Source: Flavobacterium soyae (GTDB lineage Bacteria; Bacteroidota; Bacteroidia; Flavobacteriales; Flavobacteriaceae). From it: a DNA stretch of 64,000 nucleotides. The stretch covers positions 434,001-498,000 of the forward strand of contig NZ_JAJQXA010000001.1 of the NCBI RefSeq assembly GCF_021245985.1. The letters are read 5' to 3'. A program made the position numbers and the translations under genes. The notes under the pieces were generated by a model, which saw only the letters and a program-made list of their open reading frames with translations, was not told the origin of the DNA and did not search any database. This document shows, in pieces, positions 42,832 to 51,936 of the stretch. The first letter of the stretch is position 1; the number at the start of each line of letters is the position of its first letter.

Positions 42832-44223
42832 ATGAATACATTAATAGCTATAACAGGATTGGGTATTTTCTGCCTATTGTTTGAAATTCTAAATTTTAGA
42901 AAAGGCATTGTTCCGTTTACCATTTTAGGTTTATTGGGAGTTTTGGCACTAAACTTTTACGAATTTGGAACAACAGCAAGTTATTACAATAACATGATTA
43001 CAGTAAGCAAGTTCTCTACTGCATTCTCATCATTGTTTATTATTCTAACTATTTTCCTTGTAGCATTAAGTCATAATTTTTACGAAAATCACCAGACAAA
43101 AATCTCTGATTATATTGCTATAAAAGTGTTTTTATTAGCTGGTGCTGTTGCTATGGTTTCTTTTGGAAACTTAGCGATGTTTTTCCTTGGAATCGAAATT
43201 TTATCTATCGCATTATATGTTCTTGCAGCGAGCGACCGTTTGAATATTAAAAGTAATGAAGCGGGAATGAAATATTTCTTGATGGGATCATTCGCATCTG
43301 GAATTATCTTATTCGGTATTTGTTTAATTTACGGAGCTATGGGAACTTTTGATATTGCAGAAATTCACGAAAGTTCTTTATCTGCTGAGTTACCAATCTG
43401 GTTTCCTATCGGAATGATTTTAATGACAATTGGAATGTTCTTTAAAGTTGCTGCTGTACCATTTCATTTTTGGGCACCAGATGTTTACGAAGGTTCTCCA
43501 GCTTTAACAACTGCTTTAATGAGTACACTTGCTAAAGTTGTAGCGATTGCAACATTATTTAAATTAGTTTCAGGATTGAATTTAATTCCTTCTTTAGAAA
43601 ATCAGGATCTTTTAGGAACATTTGAAAATATCATTCTTGTAATTTCAATTGCTTCTATGACGGTTGGAAACATCATGGCTTTGCGTCAGGTAAATGTAAA
43701 ACGTATGCTTGCATTCTCTGGAATCTCACACGCAGGTTTCATGTTAATTACATTCTTAACGATTGCAACTTCCGCAGGAGTTTTATTGTATTACACTGCT
43801 GCTTACGCTTTAGCCGGTATCGCTGCATTCAGCGTAATTTTATACGTTTGCAAAAATCAGGATAACGAAGATGTTACAAACTTCCACGGTTTAGGAAAAA
43901 CAAATCCACTATTAGCTGCAATCTTGACTGGTTCATTATTGTCTATGGCCGGTATTCCTATTTTCTCAGGATTCTTTGCAAAATTATTCTTGTTTAATCA
44001 GGCACTTCACGCTGGTTATGTTGCCATCGTAATTGTTGCAGTAATCAACTCTATCATAAGTGTTGGTTATTATTTCAAATTAATTTTGGCAATGTATTCT
44101 AAAGAACCAAATGAAGAGCGTACAGGAAAACCATTCCTTATTTATGCCGTTGCTATTATTTCAATTGGTTTAAATATTGCTTTAGGTTTATTTCCTTCAT
44201 TAGTTTTAGATCTATTGAATTAA
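42832..44223 (+). CDS. nuoN: NADH-quinone oxidoreductase subunit N
   Basis: Third antiporter-like proton channel subunit, 463 residues and about 14 helices. Conserved blocks: FFLGIEILSIALYVLAA with the membrane Glu, FKVAAVPFHFWAPDVYEGSP, and LAFSGISHAGFMLI. It is the last gene of the operon; a strong terminator follows 22 bases after the stop. Confidence 0.97.
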   Translation: MNTLIAITGLGIFCLLFEILNFRKGIVPFTILGLLGVLALNFYEFGTTASYYNNMITVSKFSTAFSSLFIILTIFLVALSHNFYENHQTKISDYIAIKVFLLAGAVAMVSFGNLAMFFLGIEILSIALYVLAASDRLNIKSNEAGMKYFLMGSFASGIILFGICLIYGAMGTFDIAEIHESSLSAELPIWFPIGMILMTIGMFFKVAAVPFHFWAPDVYEGSPALTTALMSTLAKVVAIATLFKLVSGLNLIPSLENQDLLGTFENIILVISIASMTVGNIMALRQVNVKRMLAFSGISHAGFMLITFLTIATSAGVLLYYTAAYALAGIAAFSVILYVCKNQDNEDVTNFHGLGKTNPLLAAILTGSLLSMAGIPIFSGFFAKLFLFNQALHAGYVAIVIVAVINSIISVGYYFKLILAMYSKEPNEERTGKPFLIYAVAIISIGLNIALGLFPSLVLDLLN

Positions 44224-44245
44224 AAATTCAGATTAAAAAATATAC

Positions 44246-44279
44246 AAATCCATCAAGAGTTTCTTTTGATGGATTTTTT
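44246..44279 (+). terminator. nuo operon terminator
   Basis: AAATCCATCAA (44246-44256) pairs perfectly with TTGATGGATTT (44266-44276), followed by T residues. It ends the 14-gene transcript. Confidence 0.88.
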
Positions 44280-44354
44280 GTTTTACAGCATTTTTCAAAA
44301 GAAAATTTCATGTTAAAAATTTAAAGTTAAATTACAGACTTCGAAAAAACTCCA

Positions 44355-44362
44355 TATATTTG
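44355..44362 (+). promoter_or_regulatory. -7 element TATATTTG of the Bax inhibitor-1-like gene
   Basis: Matches TAnnTTTG and lies 23 bases before the ATG. No -33 TTTG is present at the usual spacing. Confidence 0.55.
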
Positions 44363-44385
44363 GGTTCACTAAAAGCATAAAAACT

Positions 44386-45159
44386 ATGGCCTTCAATTCA
44401 AAAAATCCTTTTTTAAGTAACAAGCGTTTTTCATCAAATGCTGTTTCAAGAGCTGAAGAAGTACACGAAGCAAAGATTATTGATTACAATCAGGAAATGA
44501 CTTTGTCTGGTACGATTAATAAAACAGCTATTTTATTTTTAATATTATGCGGCGCTGCTATGGTAACATGGTGGATGGCTTTTAACGGAATGAACATTAT
44601 GCTGCCTGCTATTGGCGGTGCAATTGTTGGATTTGTTCTTGTTTTAATTTCTGCATTCAAACCACAATTGTCACCGTATCTTGCTCCGGGTTATGCCTTA
44701 TTTGAAGGATTATTCATTGGAGGAATTTCTGCAATATTTGAAGCTATGTATCCTGGAATCGTAATAAACGCTGTTGGAGCCACATTGGTTACGTTCTTAG
44801 TTTGTTTAGGTTTATATAAATTTAGAATCGTAAAAGTTACAGAACAATTCAAATCAGTTGTAATTGCTGCTACTCTTGCTATTGCAACTTATTATCTAAT
44901 TTCATGGCTTGCTTCTTTAATTTTTAACTTTACTCCGGTTCATTATGGAAACTCAATGATGAGTATCGGAATTAGTGTTTTTGTAATTATTATTGCTGCT
45001 CTGAACTTATTCTTAGATTTCGACCAAATTGAAAAAGGAGTTGAACAAAGAATGCCAAAATTCATGGAATGGTACGGCGCAATGGGATTAATGGTAACAT
45101 TAGTTTGGTTATATATTGAATTCTTAAGATTATTATCTAAATTATCAAGTAAAGATTAA
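44386..45159 (+). CDS. Bax inhibitor-1/YccA family membrane protein
   Basis: The 257-residue protein has about seven membrane helices. The N-terminal soluble part (NPFLSNKRFSSNAV) is basic. The first helix follows MTLSGTINKTAILFLILCGA, and the family's late segments are present: LFEGLFIGGISAIFE, the FLDFDQIEKGVEQRMPKFME loop with acidic residues, and the final VTLVWLYIEFLRLLSKL. This YccA/YbhL-like subgroup has poorly defined roles; related proteins leak calcium or bind FtsH. Single gene with its own promoter and terminator. Confidence 0.92.
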   Translation: MAFNSKNPFLSNKRFSSNAVSRAEEVHEAKIIDYNQEMTLSGTINKTAILFLILCGAAMVTWWMAFNGMNIMLPAIGGAIVGFVLVLISAFKPQLSPYLAPGYALFEGLFIGGISAIFEAMYPGIVINAVGATLVTFLVCLGLYKFRIVKVTEQFKSVVIAATLAIATYYLISWLASLIFNFTPVHYGNSMMSIGISVFVIIIAALNLFLDFDQIEKGVEQRMPKFMEWYGAMGLMVTLVWLYIEFLRLLSKLSSKD

Positions 45160-45182
45160 GTTCTTAACATCAATAAAATAAG

Positions 45183-45218
45183 AAAGCCTTTTTGGGAGAT
45201 TCCAAAAAGGCTTTTTTT
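45183..45218 (+). terminator. Terminator after the Bax inhibitor-1-like gene
   Basis: AAAGCCTTTTTGG (45183-45195) pairs perfectly with CCAAAAAGGCTTT (45202-45214), with a 6-base loop and T run. Confidence 0.9.
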
Positions 45219-45410
45219 ATGCTCAATACTCTAATAATTAGGTTGTAAATTCAAAATATAAACAATTACGAAATATTCTTTTTTCTTACAAATTTTAGTT
45301 TTTAACAAAAATTAATACAAAAGTTATAAAAATATAAATTTAAAAAGCACACTCATTTTACTTCTTTAAAACATCAATAAAACAAGGCTTTTACTAAAAA
45401 TGTTTTAACA

Positions 45411-45544
45411 TGTAATAAATTACAATTAATGCAATAAATTACATTTTAAATAAAATATAACCCATTATTTTTTCATATTTGTTTTTTTAAGACAAAATAA
45501 ATAATAATATCGAAATTTTGTATAATTTCGTGTAATCGATTACA
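45411..45544. promoter_or_regulatory. Three TGTAAT-NN-ATTACA operators upstream of the pectate lyase gene
   Basis: Site 1, TGTAATAAATTACA (45411-45424). Site 2, TGCAATAAATTACA (45430-45443), with one mismatch. Site 3, TGTAATCGATTACA (45531-45544), is a perfect 14-bp palindrome that fits the LacI/CcpA-type pattern TGWAANCGNTNWCA. Sites 1 and 2 are 19 bp apart centre to centre; site 3 is 101 bp further on. A -7-like TAATTTCG (45523-45530) abuts site 3. The rest of the 452-base gap is AT-rich and otherwise blank. Confidence 0.65.
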
Positions 45545-45611
45545 ATTTTTATTGTACTCGAGAACCGCAAAAACCACAAAAAACTATTATTAATGTCTAA
45601 CTTAAACAATT

Positions 45612-48371
45612 ATGAAAAAAAACCTACTTTTCTTAGCTATGTTTTTTATTGCTGTCCAAACTTGGTCACAGCAAATTAATGAAGCCAGCGGATGGCTTGA
45701 ATCCGTTTTTGTAAAATGGCAGCCTGTAACCAATGCCCAAACTTATAATGTTTATTATACAGGAGAAGGAATTGTTGACAGAAAAATTGACAACCAGCTT
45801 ATTAGGAGCTATGGAACTTATTTTCGTGCAGATATTCCGGGTTTAAAGGCCGGGGCTTATACTGTAAAAATCAAACCAGTTATTTCTGGCGTTGAAGGAG
45901 CTGGCACCACAACTGGTTCATTAACAGTTAAAGCACATGATAGGTCTGGATTTGCTTTTGCAAATTCTCGTGTACCGGGCGCTTATAATACTGATGGAAC
46001 TCCAAAAAGCAATGCTGTGATTATTTACGTAACAGAGCAGACTAAAAACACCGTTTCTCTTAATGTAACTGGTGCAACATCAAATCCCTGTGTTGGTTTA
46101 CAGACCATTCTTGACGGTTACAAAAAAGGCAATGATTTAAGACCTTTTATTATTCGTATAGTTGGGCAAATTACTGATTTATCATACATGATGAGCGGGG
46201 ATATTGTCATTGAAAATAATAAAAATGCTTCGGCATATCTTACCTTAGAAGGAATTGGGAATGATGCAGTCGCTGATGGCTGGGGAATAAGAGTAAAAAA
46301 TGCATCAAACATTGAAATTCGAAATATTGGAACAATGAACTGTGACAGCGGCGAAGGCGACAATATTGGCTTACAGCAAGATAATGATTACGTTTGGGTT
46401 CATAACTGTGATTTCTTTTATGGAAATGCCGGAAGCGATGCAGACCAAGTTAAAGGTGACGGAGCTTTAGACTGTAAAAAATCTACTTATATTACCTTTT
46501 CATACAATCACTTTTGGGATTCAGGAAAAAGTAATCTTTTAGGTTTAAGCGAAGGGACTACTGCCGGTTTATATATTACCTATCATCATAACTGGTACGA
46601 CCATTCTGATTCACGTCATCCCCGTGTACGCTACTATTCTGCCCACGTTTATAACAACTATTATGATGGTAATTCAAAATATGGAGTGGGATCAACTTTA
46701 GGTTCATCTGTCTTTGTAGAAGCCAATTATTTTAGAAATTGTAAATACCCAATGTTGACTTCAATGCAGGGAACCGATATATATAATGGAGCCACAGGAA
46801 CTTTTTCAAGTGAAGACGGCGGAACTATAAAAGCTTTTAATAATACTATGAGCGGACAAACTCGATTTGTAGGGTACAATGCTTCAACTTACCCTGTTGA
46901 ATTTGACGCTTATGTCGCTTCAACCAGAAATGAAACGATTAGCAGCAACATTACATCAAAAAAAGGCGCTAAGACATATAACAATTTCGATACAAATTCA
47001 AGTGTAATGTATTCTTATACTCCTGACAGCCCAGAAACGGCAAAAACAAATGTTATGCAATATGCAGGGCGCGTTTCTGGCGGAGATTTGCAATGGACAT
47101 TTAATAATGCTGTTGACGATACCGCTGATGCAGTAAATACAGGATTAAAATCGGCTTTAACGAATTATCAAACTACATTAGTTTATGTACAGGACGGAAC
47201 AAATCCTCCAGCCGGAAATCAAACTTTAACTTCAACCTCAAATAACAATCAAACTGTTACGAGCGGAACTGCTATCGGCGCAATTGTGTTTACCTGGGGA
47301 GGAGATGCAACAGATGCTGCTGTAACTGGATTGCCAGCTTCGGGATTGACTTTTGTAAAAAATACATCTGCAAAAACAATCACTATCACGGGAACACCAA
47401 CTGCAACCGTAAATTATTCAATCGCTACAACAGGAACTGCAGGAACTCCTGCAACGGGCTCAGGAACTATTACCGTAAATGCGGCAGGAACTCAAACCTT
47501 AACATCAACAAATAATAACAGTCAAACAGTAACCAGCGGGACTGCAATAAACTCAATTGTATTTACCTGGGGCGGAACTGCAACTGATGCCACAGTGACT
47601 GGTTTGCCGGCATCTGGACTAACTTTTGTAAAAAACACTTCGGCCAAAACAATTACCATTACCGGAACGCCAACTGCAACGGTTTCTTATTCAGTTGCAA
47701 CGACAGGAACGGGAACTGCTGCAACGGGGTCTGGAACAATAACTGTAAATACAGGTACATCTGGAAGCGAAATCCACAATTTTACAACTTCTGGAAAAAC
47801 AAGCACATTTTATGCAATTACAGGAAATCTTTCGACTACGAAAGGTACTGTTACGTATAATGGTTTGACTTTGACCCAATGTTTAAAAATTGAATCTTCT
47901 ACCAATATTTCATTTACTACAAGTCAGACGAGTACTTTAACACTTGTTTTTGTAGAAGCTTCGGCAACAATAAAAGTTGACAATATAGATAAAGTAGCTT
48001 CTAACGGAATTGTAACAGTTTCATTGGCTGCAGGAACTCATACTATTACGAAAAAAGATACTTCGAACTTATTCTATATGAGTACGGCTTACAGCGGTGG
48101 AACGCTTCGTATGGCAAAAATAGAAGCTCCTGCAGAAATAGAAAATGAGAAAATATTCGTGTATCCTAATCCTGTTTCAAACATTTTATACGTATCAGAT
48201 CCAAACCAAAAAGTAGAAAAGGTTTTAATCTATAATATCTCAGGTGTATTAGTAAAAACTGTTCAAAAAGGAACTGAAACAATTGATATCAGTCAGCTTT
48301 CAACAGGAACTTACTTAGCAAAAATTTATACTGCCAGGGATTCATTCAGTCAAACTATTATTAAAAAATAA
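45612..48371 (+). CDS. Secreted pectate-lyase-like protein (PL1 type) with Ig-like repeats and T9SS tail
   Basis: The 919-residue protein has a signal peptide ([20 protein letters not shown]), a fibronectin-III-like domain (about 21-105), then a right-handed beta-helix of the pectate lyase 1 type (about 115-430). Visible lyase features are [40 protein letters not shown] (active-site arginine region) and VYNNYYDG. Two tandem repeats of about 85 residues follow (537-617 and 627-710, both with [20 protein letters not shown]), then a beta-rich domain (about 717-830). A type A T9SS sorting domain ([12 protein letters not shown] to SQTIIKK) closes it. It should cleave pectin-type polysaccharide outside the cell. 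No SusCD or regulator gene is adjacent; control is probably by the upstream palindromes. Confidence 0.9.
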   Translation: MKKNLLFLAMFFIAVQTWSQQINEASGWLESVFVKWQPVTNAQTYNVYYTGEGIVDRKIDNQLIRSYGTYFRADIPGLKAGAYTVKIKPVISGVEGAGTTTGSLTVKAHDRSGFAFANSRVPGAYNTDGTPKSNAVIIYVTEQTKNTVSLNVTGATSNPCVGLQTILDGYKKGNDLRPFIIRIVGQITDLSYMMSGDIVIENNKNASAYLTLEGIGNDAVADGWGIRVKNASNIEIRNIGTMNCDSGEGDNIGLQQDNDYVWVHNCDFFYGNAGSDADQVKGDGALDCKKSTYITFSYNHFWDSGKSNLLGLSEGTTAGLYITYHHNWYDHSDSRHPRVRYYSAHVYNNYYDGNSKYGVGSTLGSSVFVEANYFRNCKYPMLTSMQGTDIYNGATGTFSSEDGGTIKAFNNTMSGQTRFVGYNASTYPVEFDAYVASTRNETISSNITSKKGAKTYNNFDTNSSVMYSYTPDSPETAKTNVMQYAGRVSGGDLQWTFNNAVDDTADAVNTGLKSALTNYQTTLVYVQDGTNPPAGNQTLTSTSNNNQTVTSGTAIGAIVFTWGGDATDAAVTGLPASGLTFVKNTSAKTITITGTPTATVNYSIATTGTAGTPATGSGTITVNAAGTQTLTSTNNNSQTVTSGTAINSIVFTWGGTATDATVTGLPASGLTFVKNTSAKTITITGTPTATVSYSVATTGTGTAATGSGTITVNTGTSGSEIHNFTTSGKTSTFYAITGNLSTTKGTVTYNGLTLTQCLKIESSTNISFTTSQTSTLTLVFVEASATIKVDNIDKVASNGIVTVSLAAGTHTITKKDTSNLFYMSTAYSGGTLRMAKIEAPAEIENEKIFVYPNPVSNILYVSDPNQKVEKVLIYNISGVLVKTVQKGTETIDISQLSTGTYLAKIYTARDSFSQTIIKK

Positions 48372-48396
48372 AACCTGACAATAATTTATAAAAACT

Positions 48397-48426
48397 AAAG
48401 GCTTCCAAAATTTGGAAGCCTTTTTT
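48397..48426. terminator. Bidirectional terminator between the pectate lyase and aldehyde dehydrogenase genes
   Basis: AAAGGCTTCCAAA-A-TTTGGAAGCCTTT is a perfect 13-bp stem with T run on the plus strand. It serves two convergent genes. Confidence 0.88.
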
Positions 48427-48448
48427 CTAATATTTAAAAGAGATTTAA

Positions 48449-50002
48449 TTACAAGTCAAATTTAATTCCTTGTGCCAAAGGAAGATTCGTTGTATAATTA
48501 ATCGTATTTGTTTGACGTCTCATATAGATTTTCCAAGCGTCAGAACCAGATTCACGTCCGCCTCCGGTTTCTTTTTCACCACCAAAAGCACCGCCAATTT
48601 CAGCTCCCGAAGTTCCAATATTTACATTCGCAATTCCGCAGTCAGAACCTACAACAGATAAAAATCTTTCAGCTTCACGTAAATTGTTTGTCATAATTGC
48701 TGAAGATAATCCCTGCGCAACTCCATTTTGAAGTTCAATAGCATTATCAACATCACCAGAATATTTAATCAAATATAAAACCGGAGCAAAAGTTTCGTGC
48801 TGAACAATTGCAAATGAATTTTCAGCCTCAGCAATTGCAGGTTTTACGTAACAGCCACTTTCGTAACCTTCACCCGAAATTACTCCGCCTTCAACCAAAA
48901 TTTTTCCACCTTCTGCAACAACTTTATTTAAAGCTACAGCGTACATTTCAACAGCATGCGTATCGATAAGCGGACCAACATGATTGTTTTCATCAAGCGG
49001 ATTTCCAATGCGTAATTGTTTGTAAGCTGCCACTAAAGCATCTTTTACTTTATCATAAATACTTTCGTGAATAATCAATCTTCTTGTTGATGTACAACGC
49101 TGACCTGCAGTTCCTACAGCTCCAAAAACAGCTCCAATAACTGTCATTTTAATATCTGCATCCGGAGTCACAATAATTGAATTATTTCCTCCTAATTCTA
49201 ATAAAGATTTTCCTAATCTTGCGGCAACGGTTTGTGCTACAATTTTTCCCATTCTTGTAGAACCAGTTGCAGATATTAAAGGAACACGGGTATCCTTTGT
49301 TAATAACTCTCCTATTTTATAATCACCATTTATCAAACAGGAAATTCCTTCCGGCAGATTATTTTCTTTGATAACCTGAGCAATAATATTTTGACAGGCG
49401 ATTCCGCAAAGAGGTGTTTTCTCAGAAGGTTTCCAAACACATACGTCTCCGGAAATCCACGCTAAAGCAGTATTCCAGGACCAAACGGCAACCGGGAAAT
49501 TAAAAGCCGAAATAATTCCAACAATTCCTAAAGAATGATATTGTTCGTACATTCTATGTCCTGGTCTTTCAGAATGCATTGTTAATCCGTGTAATTGACG
49601 AGATAATCCAACGGCAAAATCGCAGATATCAATCATTTCCTGAACTTCTCCATAACCTTCCTGCAGTGATTTTCCCATTTCATAAGAAACCAATTTACCA
49701 AGAGCTTCTTTGTTTTGACGTAATTTTTCTCCAAACTGACGCACGATTTCTCCACGCTGCGGCGCTGGGATCAATCTAAATGTTTTAAATGCTTCTGTCG
49801 CAGAACGCATTACTTTTTCGTAATCTTCAAGAGTTGACGTTTTTACAGATGCAATTAATTTCCCGTCTACAGGAGAAAAACTATCTAAAATTCCACCCGA
49901 TGAAAAGTTCTCTACTCCAGTTGAAGTTCCTTCGTTAACCAGTTTAATTCCTAGTTTTTCCAGAGCTTCATTCATGCCAAATTGTGATGCTATTGTTGTC
50001 AT
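48449..50002 (-). CDS. Antiquitin-type aldehyde dehydrogenase (ALDH7; probable piperideine-6-carboxylate / aminoadipate semialdehyde dehydrogenase)
   Basis: Oxidises alpha-aminoadipate semialdehyde to aminoadipate in lysine breakdown, using NAD; substrate is taken from the family. It has 517 residues. The general base is in KSLLELGGNNSIIV, and the nucleophile cysteine is in GTAGQRCTSTRRLIIHE, the ALDH7 form. The C-terminus GGRESGSDAWKIYMRRQTNT followed by INYTTNLPLAQGIKF closely resembles human antiquitin. The start at ATG 50002 gives the usual length. No other lysine-degradation gene is nearby. It is monocistronic and convergent with the pectate lyase gene. Confidence 0.92.
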   Translation of the reverse strand: MTTIASQFGMNEALEKLGIKLVNEGTSTGVENFSSGGILDSFSPVDGKLIASVKTSTLEDYEKVMRSATEAFKTFRLIPAPQRGEIVRQFGEKLRQNKEALGKLVSYEMGKSLQEGYGEVQEMIDICDFAVGLSRQLHGLTMHSERPGHRMYEQYHSLGIVGIISAFNFPVAVWSWNTALAWISGDVCVWKPSEKTPLCGIACQNIIAQVIKENNLPEGISCLINGDYKIGELLTKDTRVPLISATGSTRMGKIVAQTVAARLGKSLLELGGNNSIIVTPDADIKMTVIGAVFGAVGTAGQRCTSTRRLIIHESIYDKVKDALVAAYKQLRIGNPLDENNHVGPLIDTHAVEMYAVALNKVVAEGGKILVEGGVISGEGYESGCYVKPAIAEAENSFAIVQHETFAPVLYLIKYSGDVDNAIELQNGVAQGLSSAIMTNNLREAERFLSVVGSDCGIANVNIGTSGAEIGGAFGGEKETGGGRESGSDAWKIYMRRQTNTINYTTNLPLAQGIKFDL

Positions 50003-50185
50003 TGTAACTTTTTTAGTTAAAATTGTTATATTTTTATGTAAAGATATTATTTTAGAATTAATTTCAAATGATATTGAACCATTAAAGACAAAGTAAATTT
50101 AGCGTTATTTTACAAGTATTAACGCAAAATGATCCTGATTTATTCGGTAAATTTGATGAAATTTACATTCTCAAAAATTTCAAAT

Positions 50186-51145
50186 ATGAACTTTCTTAGC
50201 CGGCTTTTGCTATGTTTTGTCTTAATTTCATTTAATGCTTTTTCTCAAAAAGAACAGAAATCTTCTTTTCAGGTTATACCTTTAGGAATAAAAGGCGGAA
50301 TCGACGAGAAAAATCTTTCGGCTTATTTAATAGCACCAGTAAACACAAAAGATTTTGTTTGTCTGGATGCCGGAACTGTAAATGCCGGAATTGAAAAAGC
50401 AATTGAAAACAAAGTCTTTAAAGTTTCGACCAGCGAAGTTTTACGAAAATATATAAAAGGATATTTGATTTCGCATGCGCATTTAGATCATGTTTCTGGT
50501 TTAATAATCAACTCTCCTGCCGATTCATCAAAAACAGTTTATGCAACTGAAAAATGTATGGAAATGATGGAAAACCATTATTTCAACGATCAAACCTGGG
50601 CTAATTTTGGAGATAAAGGCCTGGGATTTCCGTTGAAAAAATATCACTTCCAAACTTTAAATATAAATGAAGAAACGCCGGTTTCGAATACGTCAATGAC
50701 GGTTAAAGCTTTTCCTTTAAGTCATGTTAATCCGTTTGAGAGTACTGCTTTTTTAATTAAAAATGAAGATAATTACGTTCTTTATTTAGGAGATACAGGC
50801 CCTGATTCTGTAGAAAAAAGCGATAAATTAAAAGCTTTATGGACAGCGACTGCACCGTTAGTTCAAAACAAACAATTGAAGGGTATTTTAATTGAAGTTT
50901 CTTTCCCAAATGAACAGCCGGACAAATTTTTATTTGGTCACTTAACGCCAAATTACTTAATGGCTGAACTTCGTGTTTTGGAAGAATTAACCGGAAAAGG
51001 TTCTTTAAAGAATTTCAAAATCATTATTACGCATTTAAAACCGCCTGCTAAAAATATTACTAAAATTAAAGATCAGCTGAAAAGTCAAAATGATTTGGGT
51101 GTAAAGATTATTTATCCTGAACAAGGGAAAAAAATTGAGTTGTAG
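50186..51145 (+). CDS. Exported metallo-beta-lactamase-fold hydrolase, class II cyclic-nucleotide phosphodiesterase type
   Basis: Probable 3',5'-cyclic nucleotide phosphodiesterase of 319 residues. Starting at ATG 50186 gives a proper signal peptide (MNFLSRLLLCFVLISFNAFS). ATGs at 50129 and 50156 would add residues in front of it and are less likely. The metal motif ISHAHLDHVSGLI matches the class II form HxHLDH. Other ligands are LSHVNPFESTAFLI (His), LYLGDTGPDS (Asp) and IITHLKP (His). YATEKCMEMMENHYFNDQTW is also found in PDE1/CpdP-like enzymes. Its location is the periplasm or outside, so it may scavenge extracellular cyclic nucleotides. Confidence 0.85.
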   Translation: MNFLSRLLLCFVLISFNAFSQKEQKSSFQVIPLGIKGGIDEKNLSAYLIAPVNTKDFVCLDAGTVNAGIEKAIENKVFKVSTSEVLRKYIKGYLISHAHLDHVSGLIINSPADSSKTVYATEKCMEMMENHYFNDQTWANFGDKGLGFPLKKYHFQTLNINEETPVSNTSMTVKAFPLSHVNPFESTAFLIKNEDNYVLYLGDTGPDSVEKSDKLKALWTATAPLVQNKQLKGILIEVSFPNEQPDKFLFGHLTPNYLMAELRVLEELTGKGSLKNFKIIITHLKPPAKNITKIKDQLKSQNDLGVKIIYPEQGKKIEL

Positions 51146-51198
51146 AAACAAATATTTGTAAGTTAATTTTTATATTTTAGCCAAATAAATTTTTATTA

Positions 51199-51489
51199 AT
51201 GAAAATTGTTTGGTCTTCAAGGGCAACTTATACGTTTTATACAACAAGAAATTATCTAACACAATTTCGAAGTATTGAAATTGCACAAAAATTTGTAAAT
51301 GAGGTTTTACATATTATTGATTTAGTTAAAATAAATCCTCATTTAGGAAAATTTAGACATGATTTAGAATGCAATGAAATATTAGTCACAAAAAACATTT
51401 CTCTTTATTACATTCTAAATCGGGATTTTATTCATTTAATTGAATTTTATGACAATCGTCAAAAACCCTTAACCATTTTAAATTTTTAA
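51199..51489 (+). CDS. RelE/ParE-type toxin-like protein
   Basis: The 96-residue protein fits the RelE/ParE fold: MKIVWSSRATYTFYTTRNYL, then two helices, then INPHLGKFRHDLECNEILVT and the C-terminal strands ISLYYILNRDFIHLIEFYDN-RQKP. The block NPHLGK.R and the ending FYDNRQKP are typical of ParE-like toxins of Bacteroidota. No antitoxin gene precedes it; 53 bases upstream is the phosphodiesterase gene. Instead it converges on a helix-turn-helix gene on the other strand, and the two stop codons share TTAA. It could act on ribosome-bound mRNA or gyrase; the target is unknown. Confidence 0.8.
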   Translation: MKIVWSSRATYTFYTTRNYLTQFRSIEIAQKFVNEVLHIIDLVKINPHLGKFRHDLECNEILVTKNISLYYILNRDFIHLIEFYDNRQKPLTILNF

Positions 51490-51797
51490 ATTATATTTTT
51501 ACTTTTTAACTCAAGCAGCATTTCTTCATGCGTCATAAAATTCCCTTCTTCATATTCACGCTTAGCATTTTCTATTTCAGCCTTTAATTGTAATCTAAAA
51601 TTTTCTTCTGGAGAAAGAATCTTAGCAATTGAAAGTACTTCATCTGGAGTAAATGATTGAGTTTTCAATTTTCTATAAAACGTTGGACTAGAAATGCCAA
51701 CTTTTTCAATAATATAGTTTTTTTTATAAGGTGATTTGTCCATTAAAGACTCAATATTATCTACTATATTCTTATATGCGATTATTTCCTGTATCAT
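51486..51797 (-). CDS. Helix-turn-helix antitoxin-like protein, convergent with the toxin gene
   Basis: The 103-residue protein has an N-terminal DNA-binding part (KKNYIIEKVGISSPTFYRKLKTQSFTP, residues about 25-51, HTH form) followed by a long charged helix. It ends in EEGNFMTHEEMLLELKSKNI, which looks like the toxin-wrapping tail (EEG-F-THEE) of type II antitoxins. The start codon lies ten bases from a 50-bp dyad, the probable autoregulatory operator. I infer that it neutralises the RelE/ParE-like product encoded tail-to-tail with it. Pair orientation is unusual, since most such genes are codirectional. Confidence 0.7.
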   Translation of the reverse strand: MIQEIIAYKNIVDNIESLMDKSPYKKNYIIEKVGISSPTFYRKLKTQSFTPDEVLSIAKILSPEENFRLQLKAEIENAKREYEEGNFMTHEEMLLELKSKNII

Positions 51798-51806
51798 AAT
51801 TGACTC

Positions 51807-51856
51807 TTTTTAATATCATATTTGATGCAAATATATGTCAAAAATGATATTAAAAA
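51807..51856. promoter_or_regulatory. 50-bp dyad, candidate operator of the antitoxin gene
   Basis: TTTTTAATATCAT (51807-51819) is exactly inverted at ATGATATTAAAAA (51844-51856). Inside, TTTGA (51821-51825) and TCAAA (51838-51842) are also inverted about the same centre (51831.5). The dyad begins ten bases upstream of the antitoxin-like start codon (51797). Such concentric symmetry fits cooperative binding by a dimeric or tetrameric HTH protein. Confidence 0.65.
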
Positions 51857-51875
51857 TTTTCTTTAACACAAAAAT

Positions 51876-51908
51876 AAACCCGAAAGGGTTTAAAAACTTG
51901 TCGGGTTT
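51876..51908. terminator. AAACCCG / CGGGTTT hairpin after the dioxygenase gene
   Basis: A degenerate relative of the hairpin at 7094-7126: the outer 7-base arms AAACCCG and CGGGTTT pair, and the inner part pairs only partly. It lies 28 bases past the dioxygenase stop codon and probably ends its transcript on the minus strand. Confidence 0.5.
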
Positions 51909-51936
51909 AATAATAATCGTACTCGAGATCAATAAA

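Noticed and set aside
45411..45443. CcpA-type cre sites
   Set aside because: The two upstream copies have an AA centre rather than CG, and CcpA itself belongs to Firmicutes; only a LacI-type resemblance of the third site is kept.
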